Assembly (NCBI GenBank): GCA_035507915.1 | Contig: DATJNS010000015.1 | Span: forward strand, 1 to 36,088 | Reading direction: 5' to 3' | Source: JACQAI01 sp035507915 | GTDB lineage: Bacteria > Pseudomonadota > Alphaproteobacteria > Elsterales > Elsteraceae | DNA: 36,088 nucleotides | Part shown: piece by piece, positions 23,632-30,096 of the stretch | Layout: each line of letters begins with the position of its first letter | Position numbering within the stretch: position 1 is the first letter of the stretch | Notes under the pieces: model-generated | Databases searched by the model: none | Seen by the model: the letters and a program-made list of their open reading frames with translations, nothing else | What the model was told of the DNA's origin: nothing | Program-made: the position numbers and the translations under genes

Positions 23632-23959
23632 AGCGCGGCAAGGGCGAAGCCCGCGAGCGCCGACCAAAGCACGCGCGGCGGGTCTTGGCACGGGCGAGCG
23701 GGGCGGTTTCGCGCTCGCGGGCGCCCCGCGCCCTGGCGCGCGAACGCGCCTGGGACGCGCGCGACATTTCGGCCGAGCCATGCCCCCGCTCTTGTAATTG
23801 CGCGCGTTTGGGGCCATATAACGCCGGATTGTCGTTTCGCTTCTGGCGTCTTGCTTGCCGTTTTCGGGCAGCGTTCAAGATCTCCAACTGCGCTAGCGCT
23901 GTCGCGTCGCACGAATGGATCGTGCGTCTGCATCTATCCTGTCCCAAACGGAGGCTCTT
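23632..23959 (+). promoter_or_regulatory. Long upstream region and probable leader of the first csp gene
   Basis: About 330 bp without a gene, AT-richer towards its right half. A -10-like TATAAC is at 23817-23822, with TTGTAA at 23792-23797 as a possible, slightly over-spaced -35. That would give a ~130-nt leader ending in an ACGGAGG ribosome site. Long structured leaders are typical of cold-shock genes, where they act as RNA thermosensors. The promoter call is by eye only. Confidence 0.4.
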
Positions 23960-24163
23960 ATGGCCGTCGGCACTGTGAAATGGTTCAACGCGCAAAAAGG
24001 TTACGGCTTCATCCAGCCGGATGACGGCTCGAAGGACGTCTTCGTGCATATCAGCGCCGTCGAGAGCGCCGGCCTGCGCGGCCTGGCGGAAGGCCAGAAG
24101 GTCAGCTTCGAGCTCACGACCGATCGCGGCAAGACCAGCGCGACCAATCTCTCGGTCGCGTAG
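23960..24163 (+). CDS. Cold-shock protein, CspA family
   Basis: A 67-residue CSD-fold protein that binds single-stranded RNA/DNA and melts RNA structure. RNP1 is KGYGFI at residues ~13-18 and RNP2 is VFVHIS at ~29-34, and VGTVKWFNAQ starts the fold. The ATG at 23960 has GGAGG about 6 nt upstream. The length is standard. It is followed by a very stable hairpin and, after 160 bp, a second csp gene. The two are clearly paralogous, sharing DDGSKDVFVH, but differ in the middle (AGLRGLAEGQ against SGIGNLHEGQ). Confidence 0.96.
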   Translation: MAVGTVKWFNAQKGYGFIQPDDGSKDVFVHISAVESAGLRGLAEGQKVSFELTTDRGKTSATNLSVA

Positions 24164-24173
24164 GGCTCGCGTG

Positions 24174-24199
24174 GCCGGGCCGGATGATACCGGCCCGGC
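24174..24199 (+). terminator. Perfect 10-bp GC hairpin after the first csp gene
   Basis: GCCGGGCCGG, loop ATGATA, then CCGGCCCGGC, starting 10 nt after the csp stop. The stem can extend past one mismatch through GCGT/ACGC. No T-run follows. It could terminate, or protect the 3' end of the cold-shock mRNA. Confidence 0.6.
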
Positions 24200-24325
24200 G
24201 ACGCAGAGCGACCCGGCACCGTCACGCCGAGTCGGCTCCCTGCCGAGGGCTGTCAGGCCACCGGCATGGAACCGCGGCCTCGATACGTCGCCCGTCGGGC
24301 GGCCGAGGCCATGGGGAGAAACGCG

Positions 24326-24532
24326 ATGGCGACGGGCACCGTCAAATGGTTCAATTCGCAAAAGGGCTTCGGCTTCATCGTTCCGGATGACGGCTCGAAG
24401 GACGTCTTCGTTCACGTGAGCGCCGTGGAGCGCTCCGGCATCGGCAATCTGCACGAAGGCCAGAAGCTCAGCTACGATCGCGAGACCGGCCGGCAGGGCA
24501 AGACGTCCGCAGTCAATCTCAAGCAGGCGTGA
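24326..24532 (+). CDS. Cold-shock protein, CspA family, second copy
   Basis: A 68-residue CSD-fold protein: ATGTVKWFNSQ at the start, RNP1 KGFGFI, RNP2 VFVHVS and end GKTSAVNLKQA. The ATG at 24326 follows GGGGAGAA by about 5 nt. Its stop (TGA) overlaps the ATG of the next small gene by one base (TGATG), so the two are translationally coupled. The partner is therefore probably functionally tied to cold-shock RNA chaperoning. It is a paralogue of the gene at 23960. Confidence 0.96.
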   Translation: MATGTVKWFNSQKGFGFIVPDDGSKDVFVHVSAVERSGIGNLHEGQKLSYDRETGRQGKTSAVNLKQA

Positions 24533-24723
24533 TGGTCGAGCACAAGTTCGAGATCGGCAAGATCGTGCGCGTCAGGCCACAGCATGACAGCGCGATCCCG
24601 CCTGGCAGTTACGAGGTCATCCGGCGATTGCCGTCCGGCGACGCGGCACCCGATCCGCAATATCGCGTGAAATCGACGCTCGACGGACATGAGCGTATCG
24701 TGCGCCAAAGCGACCTCGATTGA
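24532..24723 (+). CDS. Small protein of a tandem paralogue pair, coupled to csp
   Basis: A 63-residue protein: FEIGKIVRVRPQ, then GSYEVIRRLPSGD, PQYRVKSTLDGHERIVRQSD. It is homologous to the next gene (24747), sharing an FxxG start, YEVxRxLP, QYRxKSxxDGHER and a final Q-x-L. The strand pattern (GKIVRVR, YEVI, YRVKS) suggests a small SH3-like beta barrel, as in KOW or Hfq-like RNA-binding folds, but this is by eye only. The ATG overlaps the csp stop, with an in-frame GTG three bases earlier. Similar ~65-residue proteins occur in soil alphaproteobacteria; function unknown. Confidence 0.75.
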   Translation: MVEHKFEIGKIVRVRPQHDSAIPPGSYEVIRRLPSGDAAPDPQYRVKSTLDGHERIVRQSDLD

Positions 24724-24746
24724 CCGGATCGTCGAACCGAGGAGCC

Positions 24747-24941
24747 ATGTCGATGCAAGCGCCCAAATTCCACGTCGGCGACACCTGCCACTTCAGGCCG
24801 AGCGCGTTCGATCGCGTGGATTGGCAAGGCTTCTACGAGGTCGTCCGGCTCTTGCCGGCCGAGGGCTCGGGCCAACAATATCGGATCAAGTCCGTCGCCG
24901 ACGGACACGAGCGGGTCGCCACCGAGGCCCAGCTAAGCTGA
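24747..24941 (+). CDS. Small protein of a tandem paralogue pair, second copy
   Basis: A 64-residue protein: FHVGDTCHFRPSA, then GFYEVVRLLPAEG, GQQYRIKSVADGHERVATEA. It is a clear paralogue of the gene just upstream, with the same predicted beta-barrel strand order. The start is ambiguous: ATG at 24747 or 24753, both downstream of the same GAGGAG site. The second has the better spacing. It sits between the csp-coupled paralogue and rpsU, all on the same strand. Function unknown; the neighbours point to translation or RNA handling. Confidence 0.75.
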   Translation: MSMQAPKFHVGDTCHFRPSAFDRVDWQGFYEVVRLLPAEGSGQQYRIKSVADGHERVATEAQLS

Positions 24942-25002
24942 CGAACCGTCCCGGCGTCACTCGCCGGCGAACTCCAGAGCGATCGTCCACACCGGAGATC
25001 TC

Positions 25003-25206
25003 ATGCAAGTCTTCGTTCGCGACAACGACATCAACGCAGCGCTCCGCGTGCTCAAGAAGAAGATGCAGCGCGAGGGCGTGTTTCGCGAGATGAAGCGCCG
25101 GCGCTCCTACGAGAAACCGTCCGAACGCCGCGCGCGCGAAGCCGCCGAGGCGACGCGACGCCACCGCAAGGCGATGCGCAAGCGCATGGAGCGCGAGGGC
25201 TACTAG
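25003..25206 (+). CDS. rpsU: 30S ribosomal protein S21
   Basis: A 67-residue S21, a small basic protein of the 30S platform needed for initiation. MQVFVRDNDINAALRVLKKK and REGVFREMKRRRSYEKPSER are family hallmarks, followed by an alanine/arginine-rich tail (RKAMRKRMEREGY) of the longer alphaproteobacterial form. The ATG at 25003 has GGAGA about 6 nt upstream. The csp-rpsU neighbourhood is seen in other alphaproteobacteria and fits joint control of translation in the cold. Some genomes carry more than one rpsU. Confidence 0.96.
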   Translation: MQVFVRDNDINAALRVLKKKMQREGVFREMKRRRSYEKPSERRAREAAEATRRHRKAMRKRMEREGY

Positions 25207-25283
25207 CCGACGACTTGGCGAACCGGCATCGCGCCATGCCCGAGAAGGCGGAAGCGCGGCGGCGCTGACGAGCGCTTGACGCT

Positions 25284-25306
25284 CCACTGATGTTCGCGTT
25301 CAGTGG
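25284..25306 (+). promoter_or_regulatory. Hairpin overlapping the first possible start codon of the PilZ gene
   Basis: A perfect 7-bp stem CCACTGA / TCAGTGG with a 9-nt loop. The A of the ATG at 25290 is the last base of the left arm. If that start is used, the hairpin would mask it. If the start is at 25314, this may be an rpsU terminator or an operator. Confidence 0.4.
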
Positions 25307-25685
25307 TCCTCCGATGCCATCTCCCCGCTCCGACCGTCGCCGCCACGTCCGAGTGCCTTGTGCATCGGCCGCAATCATCTCACGTCCTCCCGACGCGCCG
25401 GTCATGGGTGTCGTCGTCAACGCGTCACTCGGCGGCGTAATGGTGAGGATTGCGCCGCCGGTCGATTGGTCGATCGGTGACAGCCTCACCATCACGATCG
25501 ATGCCGACGGTGAGCCCCTCGAAGCGCGTGTCGTCGCCACGTTCGAGGACCAGGTTTCGATACAGTTCACGAGAGGGCGCGCGCGTCTCAGCGTCGATGC
25601 CGCGGGAAGCGTCATTACGCTTGCGGCGAAAGGCTCCGAGGATCCCACCGCCGCCGGCGAGCGCATCGGCACCCCAGTCGATTAG
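25290..25685 (+). CDS. PilZ-domain protein (probable c-di-GMP receptor)
   Basis: A 131-residue protein (123 if the start is 25314). The PilZ signature is present: the basic RRHVR motif (RSDRRRHVRVPC) near residue 14, and N-A-S-x-x-G (VVNASLGGVMV) about 27 residues later. These two motifs bind c-di-GMP in the family. The barrel continues with GDSLTITIDADG and VVATFEDQVSIQF. The C-terminal ~25 residues are extra. Neither start has a good ribosome site, and the first sits in a hairpin. It ends 30 bp before the convergent carbamoyltransferase. It probably links second-messenger level to motility or envelope change; the partner is unknown. Confidence 0.85.
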   Translation: MFAFSGPPMPSPRSDRRRHVRVPCASAAIISRPPDAPVMGVVVNASLGGVMVRIAPPVDWSIGDSLTITIDADGEPLEARVVATFEDQVSIQFTRGRARLSVDAAGSVITLAAKGSEDPTAAGERIGTPVD

Positions 25686-25715
25686 CCGGACGACGCGCAA
25701 GCCCGGACGCGGCCC

Positions 25716-27470
25716 TCACGCCGGCAGCGGCTTGGAGATCAGGAACTTGTTGAGCGCGAGATGCCGCAGGCCCGAATTGGCCATGGTCCGAATCGCGTCC
25801 AGCGGCGAGCCGACGATCGGCTCGCCGTGCAGGTTGAACGAGGTGTTGAGCACGGCGCCGATGCCGGTGCGCCGCCGGAACGCCTCGATGATCGCGTAAT
25901 AGCCGGGATTGGCGTCGCGCACGAGCATCTGCGGCCGCAGCGTCCAATCCGCGCGATGCAGCGCCGCGCCGAGATCGCGCCGGCCGCGCTCGGTCGAGTC
26001 GAACGACACCATCATGAACGGCGAGAACATCCTGGCGCCGTCGCGCACCAGGCTCTCGACCTCATCGTCGAGCACGGTCGGCGCGAACGGCATCCAGAAG
26101 TCGCGGTTCTTGATCGCCTCGTTGATCACCGCGATGTTCTCGGTACGGCCGGGGTGCGACAGGATCGACCGGTTGCCGAGCGCGCGCGCGCCGAACTCCA
26201 TCGGCCCGGCACAGCGCGCGACGATCTCGCCGTCGGCCAGCAGCCGGGCGATCGCGTCGGCGAGGTCGGCGGGCTCGGCGATCGCGAGATGCTCGGCCAG
26301 CCCGCCGTCGCGGAGCAGCCGCTCGACGTCCTCGTCGGCGTACGACTGCCCCAGATAGAGATGCCGAACCGGCTCGATCGGCAGCTCGGGCTGCAGCGAT
26401 CGGCTGCCGAAGACCGCGCAGCCGATCGCCGTCGACTCGTCGCCGCATGACGGCACGACCACCATGCGTTCGACGCCGTCCGTCGCCAACACGCGCTGGT
26501 TCGCCTTGACGTTCATGAACACGCCGCCGGCACAGGCGATCGAGCCGATGCCGGTGCGCCGAACCCAATGCCCGATCCACGCGCAGATCATGCGCTCGGC
26601 GTAGTCCTGCAGCGCACCGGCGACCGCGTCGAACCGCTGCAACCGACACAGCTCGGCCAGCCGCACCATCGTGCTGCGCACCCCGCGCAGGGAACCGCGC
26701 CACGCGCCGTCCTCGTCGACCCACAGGAGCGCCTCGAACTTGCGGCGCAGCGCCTCGCAATATTCCGGCTTCGCATAGGGCGCCAGGCCCATCACCTTGT
26801 ATTCGTGCTCCATCATCTTGAAGCCGAGCAAGCCGGTGACGAGCTCGTAGATCTTTCCGAGCGACAGGTGCCGGGGCGTCGCGCTCAGACGAACCAGCTC
26901 GCCGTCGCGGAGCTGGCTGACGGTGGCGCACAGCTCGTCGCCCTCGCCGTCCAGGGTGAAGATCAGACGGTCGTCGCCATCGTCCGCGAACGCCAGGCTC
27001 GACAAGGCATGGGCGACGTGATGATCGACATGAAAGATCTTCGACGCGGGCAGGCGCGCGGCCTTGGCGAACCAGGTATCGGCCTCGGCGACCGTCGCCG
27101 GATCGCTCGCCCATGCCGCCACGCGTCGATCATAGGCCTCGCTCGCGCCGTCGGCGGCCTCGAGATCGGCTCGCCAGGCGTCGATGTCCGCGCCGTTCAG
27201 CACGGACACGAACGGCGTGGCCCGGAAGCCGACCTCGCGCATCACGAGGTAGCCGGTCTTGGTGGCCATGAACATCGAGCAGCTCGCCACGTCGTGCGGC
27301 GCGCAGACGTGCCGATAGACGTGAGCCAAAGTTTCCCATGGAAAGCCCGTCGAATTCTTGATGCGATTGAGGCGTTCCTCGCTCTGGCAGAAGATCAGCC
27401 TGCCGTCGGCGATCACCGCGACGGTCGCATTGTGACCGTACGAAATGCCGAGGTGATACCGACCGGGCAT
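25716..27470 (-). CDS. NodU/CmcH/TobZ-family O-carbamoyltransferase
   Basis: A 584-residue protein. It has the YrdC-like/Kae1-like two-part layout of carbamoyltransferases that move a carbamoyl group from carbamoyl phosphate, via carbamoyl-AMP, to a hydroxyl. Motifs are an ASKHA-like start (LGISYGHNATVAVI), the metal-binding His cluster HVDHHVAHA, FTLDGEGDE, CAGGVFMNVKANQ, and the C-terminal GPMEFGARALGNRSIL and LNTSFNLHGEPIV. Family members decorate Nod factors, antibiotics and polysaccharides. No glycosyltransferase or biosynthetic cluster flanks it, so the acceptor is unknown. The ATG at 27470 has GAGGC about 8 nt upstream; a GTG at 27476 is the alternative. Confidence 0.9.
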   Translation of the reverse strand: MPGRYHLGISYGHNATVAVIADGRLIFCQSEERLNRIKNSTGFPWETLAHVYRHVCAPHDVASCSMFMATKTGYLVMREVGFRATPFVSVLNGADIDAWRADLEAADGASEAYDRRVAAWASDPATVAEADTWFAKAARLPASKIFHVDHHVAHALSSLAFADDGDDRLIFTLDGEGDELCATVSQLRDGELVRLSATPRHLSLGKIYELVTGLLGFKMMEHEYKVMGLAPYAKPEYCEALRRKFEALLWVDEDGAWRGSLRGVRSTMVRLAELCRLQRFDAVAGALQDYAERMICAWIGHWVRRTGIGSIACAGGVFMNVKANQRVLATDGVERMVVVPSCGDESTAIGCAVFGSRSLQPELPIEPVRHLYLGQSYADEDVERLLRDGGLAEHLAIAEPADLADAIARLLADGEIVARCAGPMEFGARALGNRSILSHPGRTENIAVINEAIKNRDFWMPFAPTVLDDEVESLVRDGARMFSPFMMVSFDSTERGRRDLGAALHRADWTLRPQMLVRDANPGYYAIIEAFRRRTGIGAVLNTSFNLHGEPIVGSPLDAIRTMANSGLRHLALNKFLISKPLPA

Positions 27471-27988
27471 CGACACGCCTCGCTCAGATGCGTGGCGTTC
27501 GCCGGCGGGCCGATATCCGACCCGGCGGCGTCATGTCGAAGAGCCCAGTGAGCCGAGCAGGCGGACCGTACGGCCAGGTTCGCGCGAGCTGTCCCATCCT
27601 GTCGCCTGCATGAGGCTCCTTGTCTCCACCCCAACGGCGGGCAGAGGGATCTCCCACAACCCACAAGTCCTTGGCCCAGCTTGCGAAGTTCGCCCCACGA
27701 TGCTGGCCCGGGGCAGGCGAGGCAACCCGTGTAACACAGGCCCGATTTAGAGCCCAGCGGATCCCGCGAAGTCCACCGCGAAATCGCGGCGCACCCGGCC
27801 CGACAGCCCGTCGCCGAACCGACCCCGGCGAGGAACGTTGTTCAGGTGACCACGGGGCGAGGTGGCTGATGGTCGTTGAACCCGGATCAACGGCTTGGCG
27901 CGACCGAGCCGACGAATGGCGCATGGCGGCGATGGTTCGCACGTCGACGACGCGCGCGCACCGGCGCATCTAGCCGTCGCGGTTGGCC
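27471..27988. other. Large gene-poor divergent region, content unclear
   Basis: About 520 bp between the carbamoyltransferase and glgE, holding both promoters. Both strands keep open frames but none reads like a protein, and no ribosome site precedes them. The leftward strand from about 27780 to 27540 has a G-rich, RNA-like texture (for instance GGTTGTGGGAGATCCC) that made me consider a remnant of a mobile intron. I found no domain V signature. Unassigned. Confidence 0.35.
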
Positions 27989-30079
27989 GTGGACTCGCCC
28001 GATCGTCAGTCCGATCGTCAGCCGGCCGATCGTCAGCCGGCCGATCGTCAGCCGTCCGATCGTCAGCCGGCGACGCGTGCCGGCACGGCGACGCCGCCGC
28101 GCAGCGCCGCGCCGAAGTCGCGCGTGCCCCGCATCGTGATCGAGACGGTCTATCCCGAGCTCGACGGCGGCCGCCATCCGGTCAAGCGCGAGATCGGCGA
28201 CCGGCTCGAGGTGTGGGCCGACATCGTCACCGAGGGCCACGGCGCGCTGGGTGCGGCGCTGCGCTACGCGCGGCCCGGCGACAAGACCTGGCACACGGCG
28301 CCGATGGCGCTGCACGACAACGACCGCTGGCGCGGCGGCATCGAGCTGACGACGATCGGGCGTTGGCGCTACACCATCGACGCCTGGCACGACCGCTTCG
28401 GCAGCTGGCGGGCCGACACGATCAAGAAGCGCGATGCCGACCAGGACGTCGGGCTCGACATCGTCGAGGGCCGCCGGCTGATCGACACGGCGCGCCGGCG
28501 CGCCGGGCCGGCGCTGCGCCGCCGTCTCGACGATCTGCTCGGCGCCGTGCTCGATGAAGCCGAGCCGGCCCAGCAGCTCGAGCATCTGCTCGATCCGGCG
28601 CTCGCGGCCTTGATGACGGCGCTGCCCGAGCACCGCTCGGTCGTGCGCTACGACCGCGCGCTCGAGGTCGTCGTCGATCGCACCGAGGCGCGCTTCGCCG
28701 CCTGGTACGAGATGGTGCCGCGCAGCCAGGGCGGCGCCGCCGACCGCAGCGCGACCTTCGCCGATTGCCAAGCGCGGCTGCCCGAGATCCGCGCCATGGG
28801 CTTCGACGTCGTCTACCTCACGCCGATCCATCCGATCGGCCGCACCAACCGCAAGGGCCGGGACAACGCCACGACCGCGGCCCCCGGCGATCCGGGCAGC
28901 TTCTACGCCATCGGCGGCCCCGAGGGCGGCCACACCGCGATCCACCCGGCGCTCGGCGCGCTCGACGATTTCCGCCGCCTGATCGCCGCCGCGCGCTCGC
29001 TCGGCATGGAGCTGGCGCTCGACTTCGCCATCCAGTGCTCGCCCGACCATCCGTGGATCCGCGAGCATCCGGAATGGTTCGCCTTCCGGCCCGACGGCAC
29101 GATCCGCTACGCCGAGAACCCGCCCAAGAAATACGAGGACATCGTCAATGTCGACTTCGACACGCCCGACGCCGGCGCGCTGTGGGAGGCGCTGCGCGCG
29201 ATCGTGCGCTTCTGGATCGGGCATGGGGTCAAGATCTTCCGCGTCGACAATCCGCACACCAAGCCGCTGCCGTTCTGGGCCTGGCTGATCGAAACGGTCC
29301 AGGCCGAGCATCCGGACGTCATCTTCCTGTCGGAGGCCTTCACGCGGCCGAAGATGATGCGCGCGCTCGCCAAGGCGGGATTCACGCAGTCCTACACCTA
29401 TTTCACCTGGCGCAACACCAAGCGGGAGCTGACCGACTACTTCGTCGAGCTGACGCAGGACCCGCCGTCCGAATATCTGCGGCCCAACCTGTTTCCGTCG
29501 ACGCCCGACATCCTGCCGCCGATCCTGCAGACCGGCGGGCGGCCGGCCTTCATCACCCGCTTCACGCTCGCCGCCACGCTGTCGAGCGTGTACGGCATCT
29601 ACAACGGCTTCGAGCTGTGCGAGGCGACCGCGCTGCCGGGACGCGAGGAGTACGCAAACTCGGAGAAATACGAATACAAGGCGTGGGACTGGGAGCGTCC
29701 GGGCAACATCAAGGATTTCATCGCGCGGGTGAACCGGATCCGCCGCGAGAACCCCGCGCTGCACCACCTCAAGAACCTGCGCTTCCACGGCGCCGACAAC
29801 GACCAGGTGCTGTTCTACGGCAAGATCGCGCCCGATCGGCGCAACGCGGTGTTCGTCGCGGTCAATCTCGACCCGCACCACGTCCAGGAAGCCCACATCG
29901 AGCTGCCGCTCGCCGCGCTCGGCATCGCGCCCGACCGGTCCTTCGCGCTCGACGACCTGCTGCTCGGGCACAGCTGGCGCTGGACGGGCGCGCGCCAGCA
30001 CCTGCGCCTCGATCCCGCGAGCAACCCGGTCGCGATCTTTCGCGTTAGAGACGTGGAGCCCTCGGCTCCCTCCCCTTGA
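27989..30079 (+). CDS. glgE: Alpha-1,4-glucan:maltose-1-phosphate maltosyltransferase
   Basis: A 696-residue GH13 subfamily 3 enzyme that extends alpha-1,4-glucan with maltosyl units from maltose-1-phosphate. The core begins RIVIETVYPELDGG near residue 48 and continues through DVVYLTPIHPIG and ALDFAIQCSPDHPW. The nucleophile Asp is near 420 (IFRVDNPHTKP) and the acid/base Glu near 449 (FLSEAFTRP). It is preceded by a low-complexity tail of (S/A)DRQP repeats. The start is uncertain: GTG at 27989 or TTG at 27983, neither with a good ribosome site; a start after the repeats is also possible. It is first in a four-gene operon; the treS start follows its stop by 17 bp or overlaps it. Confidence 0.95.
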   Translation: MDSPDRQSDRQPADRQPADRQPSDRQPATRAGTATPPRSAAPKSRVPRIVIETVYPELDGGRHPVKREIGDRLEVWADIVTEGHGALGAALRYARPGDKTWHTAPMALHDNDRWRGGIELTTIGRWRYTIDAWHDRFGSWRADTIKKRDADQDVGLDIVEGRRLIDTARRRAGPALRRRLDDLLGAVLDEAEPAQQLEHLLDPALAALMTALPEHRSVVRYDRALEVVVDRTEARFAAWYEMVPRSQGGAADRSATFADCQARLPEIRAMGFDVVYLTPIHPIGRTNRKGRDNATTAAPGDPGSFYAIGGPEGGHTAIHPALGALDDFRRLIAAARSLGMELALDFAIQCSPDHPWIREHPEWFAFRPDGTIRYAENPPKKYEDIVNVDFDTPDAGALWEALRAIVRFWIGHGVKIFRVDNPHTKPLPFWAWLIETVQAEHPDVIFLSEAFTRPKMMRALAKAGFTQSYTYFTWRNTKRELTDYFVELTQDPPSEYLRPNLFPSTPDILPPILQTGGRPAFITRFTLAATLSSVYGIYNGFELCEATALPGREEYANSEKYEYKAWDWERPGNIKDFIARVNRIRRENPALHHLKNLRFHGADNDQVLFYGKIAPDRRNAVFVAVNLDPHHVQEAHIELPLAALGIAPDRSFALDDLLLGHSWRWTGARQHLRLDPASNPVAIFRVRDVEPSAPSP
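27999..28070 (+). repeat. Tandem 15-bp repeat encoding the GlgE N-terminal tail
   Basis: One 12-bp unit (CCGATCGTCAGT) followed by four 15-bp units (CCGATCGTCAGCCGG with one change). All lengths are multiples of three, so copy-number change keeps frame. Translated it gives SDRQ then four (S/A)DRQP units. GATCGTC at each unit is also a regular DNA-level element over this stretch. Confidence 0.9.
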
Positions 30080-30096
30080 AACATCCGTCGTTCGGC

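Noticed and set aside
27484..27969. A 161-codon open frame on the minus strand between the carbamoyltransferase and glgE
   Set aside because: Low-complexity Arg/Gly/Pro translation with no motif and no ribosome site; also considered as a group II intron remnant, but no domain V signature was found.
27999..28070. Short CRISPR-like array
   Set aside because: Units are directly abutting 12-15 bp with no spacers and lie in frame with glgE, so it is a coding tandem repeat.
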